The notes: generated from the sequence alone by a model not told the origin. 64,000 bases of DNA from Rhizobium sp. BG4 (GCF_016864575.1 NZ_CP044125.1:2896001-2960000), one strand, 5' to 3'; counted from the first letter of the stretch, positions 24,284 to 33,891 are shown. Numbers and translations are program-made.

Positions 24284-25102
24284 TCAAATCTTGCGGAAGT
24301 AGAAGCCGGCGCTTTCGGTCCTGCCGAGTTCGGGATGGGTGTCGATCCGTGTCGAGAGCGAGGGGATCGCCCAGCGGTCGACGAGCTCGTATCCGAGGCC
24401 GGTGACGTGCTGCAGGAATTCGGCTTCGTTGCGGATCTGGTAGGGCACCCTGGCGCGGCCGATCTGTTCCAGCGTCACGACGGTCGGTCCCTTGCGCAGG
24501 GCGACCTTGTTCAGAAGGATATGCTTCGGCGCTTCCGGCATCTCGCCGATCAGCTTGCCGAGCGGCACGTCGAGATACTGCATCAGGCCCGAGCCGAGGA
24601 AGAGCGGCGTCGGTCCGGCATCGGCCATCCTGTCGACGAAGGAGAGCCGGGTCAGCTGGTCCTTGTCGGCGAGCTTCTGGCCGGCGCGGACGATGGCCGG
24701 CAGGTCGTAGACCACCCAGCGGAAATCCTCGCCGAGCGGCAGATGCGAGCGGAAGGCGCGATATTTGGTGCCCATGTGGCCGCCGGCATCGACGAGACTG
24801 CCGGTCTCGCGCACGAGGTCGCGCATCCAGAAGAGGACGGGATAATCCCAGGCGGCGAGGCGGCACATCTGCTCGAAGGCTACGGGCGCGATCTCATCGT
24901 GATCGTAGCCCGCAAGGGCGCCGTTTTTGGCTGCGGCAAGCGCTTCCTGATAGCTTGAATAGGCGCCGGTGAAGCGGCGCGGGATGGGAAGAAAATAGCG
25001 CAGGCGCCCGCTCAGGGCCTGCAGTGGTACCACGAATTTCTCAGCACGCCGCCTTGCGTCACGCAAAGTCGATGTGCGGCCTTTCAGCGTTACAGTCGTC
25101 AT
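24284..25102 (-). CDS. TIGR04325-type putative SAM-dependent methyltransferase
   Basis: A 272-residue protein with the features of this surface-polysaccharide methyltransferase family: FTGAYSSYQEAL near residue 45, the glycine-rich SAM site LVDAGGHMGTKY, and WVVYDLPAIVRAGQKLA. It ends in a short segment (ESAGFYFRK). Members lie in O-antigen and capsule clusters and are presumed to methylate sugars or acyl substituents. It follows the flippase gene by 30 bases in the same direction and is the last gene before a terminator. Confidence 0.8.
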   Translation of the reverse strand: MTTVTLKGRTSTLRDARRRAEKFVVPLQALSGRLRYFLPIPRRFTGAYSSYQEALAAAKNGALAGYDHDEIAPVAFEQMCRLAAWDYPVLFWMRDLVRETGSLVDAGGHMGTKYRAFRSHLPLGEDFRWVVYDLPAIVRAGQKLADKDQLTRLSFVDRMADAGPTPLFLGSGLMQYLDVPLGKLIGEMPEAPKHILLNKVALRKGPTVVTLEQIGRARVPYQIRNEAEFLQHVTGLGYELVDRWAIPSLSTRIDTHPELGRTESAGFYFRKI

Positions 25103-25132
25103 CGGCTTTCCCCCGGTGTTGATGAATGGGCA

Positions 25133-26650
25133 TTAGCTTTTCGGATGGTCTTTCACCTCCCAGATCGGAACGACGCCGCCATGGATACGATGCATCACCC
25201 CCAGTGCTGCAAAGTATGTGACGGCGCCCGAGAGCACCTGAAAAGCGATCATCTCGATGCGGGTCATCGCCGTGGCTTCGCCGATATAGCCGAAGGCATA
25301 GACGATGGCCGACATCGCAAGGATCGCGACGAATACGTAGCCGCAATCGCTGAACACGCGCTTCCAGTCGAGGCCGCCGTAGCGGCCCTGCAGATGCGTG
25401 GAAATCTTCAGGCTGATGAGAGCCGCGACGCACTGGCCGAAGGCGGCGGCCTCGACGCCGAAGGGCGCTGCGGCGACGATCAGGCCGATGGCGACGACGC
25501 CGTTCAGCAGCATCAGCCGCGGCATGCGGGCAATGTTTCCGGTGATCGACAGCAGCGGCTCGGTGACATAGCCCGGGATCAGCAGAACCTGCTTGATCGC
25601 GAGGATCGAGACGAGGGCTGCCGTCGGCGCCCAGGCATCGCCGAGCGCGATATCGACGAGCGCGGGCGAGACCAGCGCCAGGCCGATGTACACGGGGGCC
25701 GAGACGATCATCAGCGCCGTCATGAAATGCGTGGCGGTCCGGCCGAGCTCCTCGAAGCGCAGTGCGTCGTTCTGCTGGTTGCGGATCTTGCGGAAGGCGG
25801 TCCAGGCGAGCATACGCGCCGGTTCGCCGAGAAGCTCCGATATGGCGCCGACGATGCGCTCGGCGGCGCGGTAGTAACCTGCTTCCGCAAGGCCGAGGAA
25901 GCTGCCGAGCGCCAGCGTTCCGGAATAGGAGCGCAGATAGAAGATGATGCGGTTCGACAGGATGTGGCGCGAGAACTCGAGAATTTCCAACAGGAAGGCG
26001 CGGGTCAGGTGGACGCGCGGATACCAGCGCACGACGATCTGCGATCCGATCAGGCAGGCGGTCTGCATCACCAGGCGGCCGACGATCAGCGAGGCGACAT
26101 GGAAGCCGACATGCAGGCCGGCGATGGTGACGGCGAGGCCGAGACATTCGGCGATGATGCGGATGATCGACTGCTGCTTCAGCTGGCCGCGATTGACGAG
26201 CAGCCCGTCATAGACGACCGAGAGCGAGGAAGGCAGGAACCAGCAGCTATAGAGCGCGATCAGCACACCGAGCCAGGGATCGCCCCAATAATGCAGGATG
26301 ATCGACAACGCGAAACCGACGCCCGTGCAGAGTAGGCCGGAGATGACGGCAATCGTGCCGATCTGGTCGAGCTCGTCGCCGGTGCAATGCGACTTCATCA
26401 CATATTCGCCCCAGCCGCCCTCGGCACAGAGCACGAGAAGGATGGCGATGGCCGAACTATAGGCATAGAAGCCGAATTGCGCCGATTCCAGAACGCGGGC
26501 GGCGATCAGGAAGGCGAGCAGCTGTGCGACCTGCGAGACGATCTTTGCCGTCAGCGTCCACAGACCGGCACCAACAAAGGCGGGCATCTTGATCCGCTTT
26601 GATTTTCCGGGCTTTTCCGGCCGTTTGTTGCTGTCTTCCTCCCCAATCAT
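25133..26650 (-). CDS. Wzx/MATE-like oligosaccharide flippase
   Basis: A 505-residue integral membrane protein with about 12-14 predicted spans and a short charged N-terminus. The first span is followed by AARVLESAQFGFYAYSSAIA, a pattern typical of polysaccharide transporters (Polysacc_synt family). It should flip the lipid-linked repeat unit across the inner membrane, completing a Wzx/Wzy-type pathway with the polymerase, priming transferase, co-polymerase and exporter encoded nearby. First gene of a two-gene minus-strand unit. Confidence 0.88.
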   Translation of the reverse strand: MIGEEDSNKRPEKPGKSKRIKMPAFVGAGLWTLTAKIVSQVAQLLAFLIAARVLESAQFGFYAYSSAIAILLVLCAEGGWGEYVMKSHCTGDELDQIGTIAVISGLLCTGVGFALSIILHYWGDPWLGVLIALYSCWFLPSSLSVVYDGLLVNRGQLKQQSIIRIIAECLGLAVTIAGLHVGFHVASLIVGRLVMQTACLIGSQIVVRWYPRVHLTRAFLLEILEFSRHILSNRIIFYLRSYSGTLALGSFLGLAEAGYYRAAERIVGAISELLGEPARMLAWTAFRKIRNQQNDALRFEELGRTATHFMTALMIVSAPVYIGLALVSPALVDIALGDAWAPTAALVSILAIKQVLLIPGYVTEPLLSITGNIARMPRLMLLNGVVAIGLIVAAAPFGVEAAAFGQCVAALISLKISTHLQGRYGGLDWKRVFSDCGYVFVAILAMSAIVYAFGYIGEATAMTRIEMIAFQVLSGAVTYFAALGVMHRIHGGVVPIWEVKDHPKS

Positions 26651-26838
26651 CTCAGCAAACCCCGGCAGAAATTGAACCAGGAGGCGGCTGCGGTGTTATT
26701 AGGGAAAGCTTGGATGACATGCTACGGCGGCTGCCAACGCGGAAACAATCGTTGGACAAGGCTGGCGCGGTATGCGATTTCCGGCAGGACGGAGAGCTTG
26801 TACTGAGTCGGCTGCCGAGACGGTAGGGAGACAATGTC

Positions 26839-27039
26839 ATGGTCACAGAGTCAAAGGCGGCACGAAATTCTGCATATGCGCAGAACGCAGCCAGCTTCGG
26901 TGATCTGTCCGAAAATGCCGCTTCCGGGCAGCAGGCGCCGGATACCCGGCCGTCGTTCCTGAAATACAAACTCCGTTGGGGCTTGGCGCTTTTCTGCCTC
27001 GCCTTCTGGGTCGTTCTCGCCGCCATTTTCATTTGGTGA
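26839..27039 (+). CDS. Small single-span membrane protein, unknown function
   Basis: A 66-residue protein with a polar 43-residue N-terminus and one C-terminal transmembrane helix (LALFCLAFWVVLAAIFIW). The ATG follows GGTAGGGAG. It lies alone on the plus strand inside the polysaccharide locus, and its stop codon overlaps the 3' end of the convergent priming transferase gene by 11 bases. The topology suggests a tail-anchored accessory protein. I do not recognise the family. Confidence 0.6.
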   Translation: MVTESKAARNSAYAQNAASFGDLSENAASGQQAPDTRPSFLKYKLRWGLALFCLAFWVVLAAIFIW

Positions 27040-27733
27040 GCCGCTCTTTCTCGTTCTGAGCGAAAAACACGACACCCACCGTCTTCCAGAGAATGCCGAT
27101 ATCCGTGGTGAAGGAACAGGTGCGATAGTAGTCGAGATCGTACTGGACGCGTTCCTCGTATGACGTGTCCTGACGGCGGTTGACCTGCCACATGCCGGTA
27201 AGCCCCGGTGTCATCGACAGGTAGACATGCGCATTGGCGCCGTAGCGCTCGATTTCCTCGGCGATGATCGGGCGCGGGCCGACAAGGCTCATCTCGCCGC
27301 GCAGCACGTTGATCAGCTGCGGCAGCTCGTCGGCGCTGGTCATGCGCAGAAGCTTGCCGAGCCAGTGGACACGCGGGTCGTTCATCAGCTTCTGGGTTTC
27401 CTGCCACTCGGCGCGGCGCACCGGATCGGTCGCCAGGATTTCGGCCAGCCGTTCGGCGGCATCGGTGCGCATGGAGCGAAATTTCAGGCAGCGGAATGGG
27501 CGGCCATAGCGGCCGACGCGGGTATGGCTGAAGGAAATCGGGCGGCCGTCGACGATGAGCAATGCGATGACGATCAGGATCAGGGCCGGCGCGAGAAACA
27601 GCAAGCCGCCACCGGCAAGCAGGATGTCGAGCGTGCGCTTCAGCCGGTAGCCGGCAGCAACGACGCGGGTCTCCGGCGTGGCCTGATCGCCGCGGGCAAA
27701 GCCGTCGAAAGCAGATAACATGTCAAACCCCAT
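27029..27733 (-). CDS. ExoY-type undecaprenyl-phosphate sugar phosphotransferase
   Basis: A 234-residue bacterial sugar transferase. It has one N-terminal membrane segment (LLAGGGLLFLAPALILIVIA), then the conserved block KFRSMRTDA, DELPQLINVLRGEMSLVGPRP, and PGLTGMWQVNRR. It starts repeat-unit assembly by transferring a hexose-1-phosphate to undecaprenyl phosphate at the inner membrane. It is the short ExoY/PssA form, without the multi-span WbaP extension. A 122-base gap separates it from the upstream glycosyltransferase gene and holds a candidate operator, so it may have its own promoter. Confidence 0.9.
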   Translation of the reverse strand: MGFDMLSAFDGFARGDQATPETRVVAAGYRLKRTLDILLAGGGLLFLAPALILIVIALLIVDGRPISFSHTRVGRYGRPFRCLKFRSMRTDAAERLAEILATDPVRRAEWQETQKLMNDPRVHWLGKLLRMTSADELPQLINVLRGEMSLVGPRPIIAEEIERYGANAHVYLSMTPGLTGMWQVNRRQDTSYEERVQYDLDYYRTCSFTTDIGILWKTVGVVFFAQNEKERLTK

Positions 27734-27793
27734 TTACCCTTGAACCCATCGTGAGGTTGCCAGCGCATCCAGCCATTTACAATTCATCCAGAG

Positions 27794-27808
27794 GGTAGTC
27801 GGCTAGTC
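27794..27808. promoter_or_regulatory. Candidate operator upstream of the priming transferase
   Basis: GGTAG-TCGG-CTAGTC, about 60 bases upstream of the sugar transferase ATG, includes TCGGCTAG (27799-27806). It is the third instance of the element seen at 23-39 and 5809-5829. Confidence 0.35.
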
Positions 27809-27855
27809 AGATAGAGGTAAGCCGGAGCGTCCAATCGTTGCCTTGCCGGGCCGAA

Positions 27856-29112
27856 TTACCCAGCAAGTGCAGCTTGTTGACCGGGGTGGGCGCGTTCGAG
27901 GATTTCGTCGTAGAGCTCGAAAAGCGCTTCCGCCCAGGAGAGCGAGGTATGCGCCATGCTGCCGCGCTGGCGCAGGCAATTCTCGCTCATTGCGCGAACC
28001 ATGGCGTCGTCGCCGGCAAGCCTGGTCATGGCGGCGGCTAGCGCCGCTATATTGCCGTTCTCGAAGGGCAGGCCGCAGCCGAGCTCGGCGATCTCGCGGG
28101 CAAGCAGTGCCGCCTGCGGAATGATCACCGGAATGCCGCTCGCGACCGCTTCGACGGCTGCGAGGCCGAAAGGCTCCGGCACGCGCGAGGAGATGACGAT
28201 GCAGCGCGCCGCGGTGACGAGTGCGGCGATCTCGTCCTTGTTCTTCCAGCCATGCAGGACGACTTCGGGATAATCGCGCTCGAGAACGGCGCGCCCGGCG
28301 CCGTCGCCGATGACATGCAGCGGAACATTGGCAAGCCGCGCCGCCTTGGCGGCATCCTCGAAACCCTTTTCGGGTTCCAGTCTTCCGATGAAGAAGAACG
28401 GCTTGTTGGCGGCCGGGCTCGGCGGCGCATGCAGGAAGGGCTCCACCGGATTGCGGATGGTGCGGATATATTCCGCATTGATGCCGGCGCGGGTGAAATA
28501 TTCATGCATGTGCTGGTGCACGATGACGATATTGGCGGGCGTATAGCGCGTCGGGAAGAAGTGCTCGCGGATCAGATGGCGCGTCGAGCGCCAGACCTTT
28601 TCGTGATAGCCGCGCTTGTCGCATTGCGTCGTCAGGCAGCGCGCCGACATCGGCGTCAGATTGCAGACCCGGTGGCTCTGGTAATTGGCATAGCCGCCAT
28701 TCGGGCAGGAGAGGAAATAGTCGTGCGCATGCAGGACGACGCGGGACCGGACGCGCCACAGCGCCCGGAAGATCGACGGCGACAGGATCTTCGACCAGCC
28801 ATGGACATGATAGATGGTGCCGGGCGAATCCGTGCGGGCGATGACGGTGCGCAGGCTGTCATAGGCGGCCTGATTGTAGAGGCCGCCGATCGTTGCCGTC
28901 AGCTTGCCCTGGTTGACCAGCGGCTGGCCGCCGACGCCGACCATCTCGGCGGTGCCGATGGCGGCGCCAATGGTGTCGCCGGCGAAATAGATCACCGGAA
29001 TGCCGCGTTCGCGGATCAGCTCGGCGGAGAGAACGGCGAGGTTGGATGCGCCGCCAACCCGCTCTGAACGATCGTTGATGATGACGACGCGATCGGGCTG
29101 GTGGTGTCGCAT
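27856..29112 (-). CDS. Family 4 glycosyltransferase
   Basis: A 418-residue GT-B glycosyltransferase. The N-terminal domain begins VVIINDRSERVGGASNLA (the glycine-rich acceptor loop). The C-terminal domain holds IGRLEPEKGFEDAAKA and the nucleotide-sugar-binding motif VPEPFGLAAVEAVASGIPVI. It should add one sugar to the lipid-linked repeat unit at the cytoplasmic face. The start lies only four bases after the stop of the co-polymerase/GT2 gene, so it is in the same operon. Confidence 0.9.
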   Translation of the reverse strand: MRHHQPDRVVIINDRSERVGGASNLAVLSAELIRERGIPVIYFAGDTIGAAIGTAEMVGVGGQPLVNQGKLTATIGGLYNQAAYDSLRTVIARTDSPGTIYHVHGWSKILSPSIFRALWRVRSRVVLHAHDYFLSCPNGGYANYQSHRVCNLTPMSARCLTTQCDKRGYHEKVWRSTRHLIREHFFPTRYTPANIVIVHQHMHEYFTRAGINAEYIRTIRNPVEPFLHAPPSPAANKPFFFIGRLEPEKGFEDAAKAARLANVPLHVIGDGAGRAVLERDYPEVVLHGWKNKDEIAALVTAARCIVISSRVPEPFGLAAVEAVASGIPVIIPQAALLAREIAELGCGLPFENGNIAALAAAMTRLAGDDAMVRAMSENCLRQRGSMAHTSLSWAEALFELYDEILERAHPGQQAALAG

Positions 29113-29116
29113 CCGG

Positions 29117-32100
29117 TCAATCCATACTCTCGATACGCCGCGGGGTGAGCCTGCCGCGCACCAGGTCGAAGAGCGCGATCATGTTGCCCTTCAGGCGGCC
29201 GCGGCGGTCGACCCAGGGTTCCGGACGTAGGCACTTGGCGACGTTGGCGGCGAGATTGCGGCCGATCTGGACGGCGCCGTAGCGGGTGCCCATCGTCTGC
29301 TTGCGCATCAGGTAGATCGGATTGGCGATCTGCGAGTAGCCGAGTTTCATACCGGCGGTACGGGCGACCTTGACGCCGAGATGCACGCCCTCGAGGCAAT
29401 CGGCCGAGACGACGCCGCCATATTCGGCGATGCGGCGGCTGAAATCGACATCCTCAAGCCAGCCATAAGCCGGCAGGTTCTCGTCGAAGCGGATCTGGCC
29501 GGCGCTGACGGCCGACATGCGGATCGCCATGTTGCAGCCATAGGCATTGTAGATCGGGCTGATGGTCATCGGCAGGTTTGACGCCTGGCGGGCGCGATCG
29601 CTGACGAGCTTCAGGCCGTCATGCACCGAGATTCCGGGGCCGATGATGCCGTCTGCCAGGACCTTGCCGGTGCACATGGCGACATCGGGGTTGGTCTGGA
29701 AGATCGATTCCAGCCGCTCGACATAATTCGGCACCATGATGAAATCGTCGTCGAGGAAGAGGATGACGTCGGCATCGTCGGCATTGGCGACGATCTCGTT
29801 GCGCTGGCGGCAGAGGCCGCGCTCGGAGATGATGATCCGGACGGGGCAGGCAAGCGAGGCGAGCGACACCTGATCGATATCGCTGGTCGAGGTGACGCAG
29901 ACAATGACTTCATCGGGCTGGCGCGTCTGCTTGGAGATCTGCGGCAGGATCGCCGAGAGGATGTCGCGGCGGCCGGAGCTGGCGATGCCGATCGTCATCT
30001 TCAGCGGCGAAGTCGTGGCGCGGCTGATGATCGCCGGCACCGACGATACGGTGCGGCTCGGCGCCGATGGCGGTGCCGGCTTCAGCAAGCGGTGGCGGCC
30101 GGTGACCGGCTTGGTCTTTTCCGGTCCGAGCTGTGTCGTCACGATGCCGAGCAGGTTGATGCGGCTGGTGGCGAATTCTGCCAGCGCATTCTGGATGCGC
30201 TCGGCGGTCATCGGATTGCCGTTGCCGAGCACCAGCAGGACGCCGTCCATGAAGCTGCAGATCTGGCGTGTATCGGCGGAACCCTCGAAGGGTGACATGT
30301 CGACGATGACGATCTTGAACTTGCGGCGCAGCGCCTCGATTTCCTGGCGCAGCGCCATCAGGTGGCCGAAGCGCTGGTGCGGACCGGCGGTGCGCAGGAT
30401 ATCGGGGACGATGACGGTCGACAGCGCGCCTTCGCCATCCGTTACCGGTTCGGCCTCGGTATTGGGGCGATTGCCCTTGCGCGGCGCGGCGTAGTCGGGG
30501 CCGAGCACCTTGAGCCCGAAAGACTGGCCGCTATCGGCGGCGATCGCGCTCAGCCGGGCGCTGATGAAATCGGCATCGACGAGAACGACGTTGCTGCCTT
30601 CATGCTTGTAGACCTGCGCCAGATTGACGGCGAGCGTCGTCTTGCCGGTGTTCGGGGCGATCGAGGTGATGCCGATGACCGTCGAGTTGTTGGAACGGAA
30701 GGCGGCGTCGATCGATCCGCGAATGCTGCGCAACGCCTCGGTGAAGCGCGAGTAGGGCGCATCGAGGACGCGGCGATAGGCGACGTCGATCGCAACAGGC
30801 GAGACCGCAGCGGCAAGGTCGCCCTCGCGGGAGATCAGCGGGATGGTGCCAAGCGAATTGATGCCGAGCTCGTTGCGCAGGCGGCCGACGACATTCAGGC
30901 GCCGGCGGTAGCCATCGCTGAACAGCGCCATGCCGAGGCCGCCGGCGAGGCCGAGCATGCCGGTCAGCGGAATGATCAGGCTCGGCTTCGGCCAGTTCTT
31001 CGAAAGCGGCGCTGTTGCGGCCGTGACGATACGGGCGTTGCCGATCGGGAAGGACTGGCGCTGGATGGCGCCGGTCACCTGCTGCAGGATGGTTTCATAA
31101 ATCCGGCGGTAGGTGGTCGCCTGGCTTTCCATTTCGGTCAGTTCGACGCGGGCGAGGTTCTTGTCGGTGCCGGCGGCGGTCAGCGTATCGAGCTGGTTCT
31201 TCAACAGCTGCTCGCGGCCCTTGGCGACCTCGAGATTGGTCGCATAGAGCGACTGTATGCGCGAATATTCGTCGTCGATCGCCTTCTTCAGACCGGCGAC
31301 CTCATCCTGCGCGGCGACGACGGCGGGATTGCCGGCGTCGTAGCGGCTCATCAGGTTGTTGAGCTTCGACACCGAGATGCTCAGGTCTTCCTGGAGCTTC
31401 TGGATGCGCGGATTGTTGACCGCTTCCTGCACCGTCGTATCCGGCGCCTCGCCGCTCTTCAGGCGGGAGATGGCGTCGTATTTGGCGGCCTCGGCCGCCG
31501 TCTGGGTGCGGGCGGCGAGTTCCTGAGTGCTGATTTCGGAGAGCTGCTGCTGGTCGAGCGAGGAGGTGGCGTTGATTTCCATGATGCCGTTCTTGGCGCG
31601 GAATTCTTCGGCCTGCATGGCGGTCTCGCGGGCCTTGCGGCCGACCTCGATCAGGCGGCTTTCCAGCCACTTGGCGCCGCTCTGTGCGGCGGCGGCACGC
31701 TCGGCGAGACCGGAGCGGATATAGGCATCGGCGATGGCATTGGCGACGCGGGCGGCCTTTTCAGGGTCGGTCGAGCTGTAGCCGATTTCGAGAATGTAGG
31801 ACTGGCCGACGCGGGTGACGGTGACGCGCGACAGGAAGGACGCCATGGTCCGGCGCATCAGCGCTTCCTCGGGCGTCTCGGTGGCTGATTCCGTTGCGGC
31901 CTCGGGCTTGCGGAAGCCGTGGATGATCTCCTTGATGCCCTGCGTGATCGCGCCGCGCCAGGAGGTGCCGCCGATGATTTCAGGGTCGTGGTCGAGCTTC
32001 AGCTTGGCGATGACGTCGCGGGCGATCGATTCCGACTTGACGATTTCCACCTGGCTGGCGATTTCGGCGGCTTCGATGATGATCGTGCCGCTGAAGGCGT

Positions 32101-32344
32101 CCTGCGAGGCGATGCGGCCCTGTTCCGGGTCCATGACGAGGCGGGTCGTTGCCGAGAACATCGGCTCGGTGCTGAAGATATAGAGGCCGCCGGCGACAAC
32201 GCCGATCGCGGTACAGATCGCCAGGCGTGAGGCATGGCGTTTCAGGAACCGCCAGATATCGCGGAAGGAAATATATTCGCGCTGCGCCTCATCGAAACCA
32301 TGATGGTTGCCGGGAACGATTTTGCCGATCTCTTGAATGACCAT
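29117..32344 (-). CDS. ExoP/Wzz-type co-polymerase and BY-kinase fused to a GT2 glycosyltransferase
   Basis: A 1075-residue fusion. Residues 1-480 are a Wzz-type chain-length domain: a first membrane segment near 40-57, a long coiled-coil periplasmic region, and a second span near 460-480. Residues about 540-760 are a bacterial tyrosine-kinase ATPase domain with Walker A APNTGKTT (Lys568), Walker A' VVLVDAD and Walker B IVIVDMSP. In place of the usual C-terminal Tyr cluster there is a Pro/Ser-rich linker, and from Met783 a GT2 domain with LFLDDDFIM as the metal-binding acidic motif. No stop codon or clear ribosome-binding site separates the parts, so one polypeptide is likely. It follows the ExoF-like gene by 20 bases. 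Confidence 0.9.
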   Translation of the reverse strand: MVIQEIGKIVPGNHHGFDEAQREYISFRDIWRFLKRHASRLAICTAIGVVAGGLYIFSTEPMFSATTRLVMDPEQGRIASQDAFSGTIIIEAAEIASQVEIVKSESIARDVIAKLKLDHDPEIIGGTSWRGAITQGIKEIIHGFRKPEAATESATETPEEALMRRTMASFLSRVTVTRVGQSYILEIGYSSTDPEKAARVANAIADAYIRSGLAERAAAAQSGAKWLESRLIEVGRKARETAMQAEEFRAKNGIMEINATSSLDQQQLSEISTQELAARTQTAAEAAKYDAISRLKSGEAPDTTVQEAVNNPRIQKLQEDLSISVSKLNNLMSRYDAGNPAVVAAQDEVAGLKKAIDDEYSRIQSLYATNLEVAKGREQLLKNQLDTLTAAGTDKNLARVELTEMESQATTYRRIYETILQQVTGAIQRQSFPIGNARIVTAATAPLSKNWPKPSLIIPLTGMLGLAGGLGMALFSDGYRRRLNVVGRLRNELGINSLGTIPLISREGDLAAAVSPVAIDVAYRRVLDAPYSRFTEALRSIRGSIDAAFRSNNSTVIGITSIAPNTGKTTLAVNLAQVYKHEGSNVVLVDADFISARLSAIAADSGQSFGLKVLGPDYAAPRKGNRPNTEAEPVTDGEGALSTVIVPDILRTAGPHQRFGHLMALRQEIEALRRKFKIVIVDMSPFEGSADTRQICSFMDGVLLVLGNGNPMTAERIQNALAEFATSRINLLGIVTTQLGPEKTKPVTGRHRLLKPAPPSAPSRTVSSVPAIISRATTSPLKMTIGIASSGRRDILSAILPQISKQTRQPDEVIVCVTSTSDIDQVSLASLACPVRIIISERGLCRQRNEIVANADDADVILFLDDDFIMVPNYVERLESIFQTNPDVAMCTGKVLADGIIGPGISVHDGLKLVSDRARQASNLPMTISPIYNAYGCNMAIRMSAVSAGQIRFDENLPAYGWLEDVDFSRRIAEYGGVVSADCLEGVHLGVKVARTAGMKLGYSQIANPIYLMRKQTMGTRYGAVQIGRNLAANVAKCLRPEPWVDRRGRLKGNMIALFDLVRGRLTPRRIESMD

Positions 32345-32364
32345 GTCTATCCTCGCTGAGCTCC

Positions 32365-33687
32365 CTAAGGCGTTTGTTTTTGTTCAGGCTCGAGGGCGGA
32401 AACGACCGTCCCCTGGAGGCTGGATGACACGTTGTAGCGAACGTCCAGAACGTCGCCGGGCTGGAGTTCTTCGGTTTCGGCGACTTCGCTCGTCGTCGGA
32501 ATGTCGGCCGCGCTGCGTGTCAGCCAGAATTCCAGCGGCTGCAGGTCGACGGCTTTCAGGCTCTGGTAGCGGGAGACGGATGCACCGGCGATCTGCAGCA
32601 GCTGCAGCGTCGTGGTGCGTTTCAGCTTGGTGTCTTCGATATCGGCTTCGGTTGCCTGCAGCTCCTGGCCGGCTTCGGTGGTGCGCTGGCTCTTCAGGGT
32701 TTCGGCATCGCGCTTGGTTTCGCTGAGCTTCTGCTTGGCCTGCATCGAGGCGACGACGAGGTCGAGCTTGCTGCCCTGCATTTCGGCGACCGTGCGCTCC
32801 AGCGAGGTCTTGCGCGAGGTCGTCAGGATCTTGGTGTCGACGAGCTTGGAAATGTCGGTCAGTTCGTCCTGGGCGATGGTGACCTGGCGGTCCTGCGTCG
32901 CCATCTTCTCGTCGAGGACCGAGATTTCGCTGGTCAGCAGCGTTTCGAGCTCGCTTGCCGATTGCAGCGCCCGGTTTAGCGCATCGGCGCGGGCGGTAAA
33001 CAGCGCCGTCTCGCTCTGGATGATCTGGCCGATGATCGGATCCTGGCTGGCTGCGGCGATCTCCGGCGGGAATTCGATCGCGTCCTTGCCGGAGAATTCG
33101 GCCATCAGGCGGGCGCGCTTGGCCATCTGCTGCTTCAGCTGTAGCTCCAGGCGGCCGAGATCGCCGGCATAGCGGATCTGCTCGGCGTCGGAATATTCGC
33201 CCTGCGGGCTGCTGCGGCGCTCCTTGCCGCCGGCGAGCGCCATTGCCTGCTTGACGGTGAGGCCCGGGCGGAACTCGAATTCGCCGGCGCGCTCCACTGA
33301 GCCGCTGACATAGATCATCGGATATTTGACCACTTCGACCGAGGCGGTCGGCGCGGTGGCAAGGCCGGTGATGCGCTTCAGGTTGGTGCCGATCAGCTGC
33401 GAGATTTCGTCGACCGTCTTGTCCTCGACATTCATCTGGCCGATCATCGGGATGAAGATGGTGCCGGCCGGCGTGACGGTGAATTCGCCGTTCAGCGCCG
33501 TCCATTCCTTGTAGTCGCCGGTGGCCGCGACCCATTCGACGACGCTGACCTTGAGGTGGGTTTCCGGGCGGACCTGGTAGGCAGCACCGGCGAGCGCTGC
33601 GGCCGGTATTGCTGCGGAACACAGTAGCAGGGTGGCGCCCACAACCCTCGCGGACAAGGTTCCGCGCCCCTTTGCGCCTATCGTCAT
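32365..33687 (-). CDS. Polysaccharide export protein (ExoF/Wza-like, periplasmic)
   Basis: A 440-residue protein with an N-terminal signal sequence (VVGATLLLCSAAIPAAALAGA). A polysaccharide-export domain follows at about residues 35-130 (LKVSVVEWVAATGDYKEW, then GTIFIPMIGQMNVED), then an SLBB-like segment (MIYVSGSVERAGEFEF). The C-terminal half is coiled-coil-rich. There is no lipobox, so it matches the ExoF/OPX class rather than lipoprotein Wza. First gene of the operon 33687-27856. It should connect the inner-membrane machinery to the outer membrane. Confidence 0.88.
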   Translation of the reverse strand: MTIGAKGRGTLSARVVGATLLLCSAAIPAAALAGAAYQVRPETHLKVSVVEWVAATGDYKEWTALNGEFTVTPAGTIFIPMIGQMNVEDKTVDEISQLIGTNLKRITGLATAPTASVEVVKYPMIYVSGSVERAGEFEFRPGLTVKQAMALAGGKERRSSPQGEYSDAEQIRYAGDLGRLELQLKQQMAKRARLMAEFSGKDAIEFPPEIAAASQDPIIGQIIQSETALFTARADALNRALQSASELETLLTSEISVLDEKMATQDRQVTIAQDELTDISKLVDTKILTTSRKTSLERTVAEMQGSKLDLVVASMQAKQKLSETKRDAETLKSQRTTEAGQELQATEADIEDTKLKRTTTLQLLQIAGASVSRYQSLKAVDLQPLEFWLTRSAADIPTTSEVAETEELQPGDVLDVRYNVSSSLQGTVVSALEPEQKQTP

Positions 33688-33891
33688 GTTACGGCCTCAC
33701 GGTTCGCATGGCCTGGCGGACGGCCGCCGGGCATAGTGTCAGGGATGATCAGACGAAACGGTGGCGAGTAAAATCCCCTGGAGGCGGTAGGTGCAGTTAG
33801 TCCTTTTGGCCGCATGCGGTAGCTCGCGCGCACATGAGGGCGTGCGTGATGAGACCAGTGATGATCATTTCGGCTTATCGGGATGGGGAGG

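Noticed and set aside
25145..26335. 396-codon plus-strand frame opposite the flippase gene
   Set aside because: Composition rich in Asp/Arg/His/Gln, no recognisable domain; the minus strand encodes a coherent multi-span flippase.
29998..29998. Separate GT2 gene starting at internal ATG 29998
   Set aside because: No Shine-Dalgarno sequence precedes this ATG and no stop codon separates it from the kinase part; a fusion is simpler. Kept as an alternative in the finding on this gene.
30362..31888. 508-codon plus-strand frame opposite the ExoP-type gene
   Set aside because: Shadow frame of the coiled-coil and kinase domains, with no start context or motif of its own.
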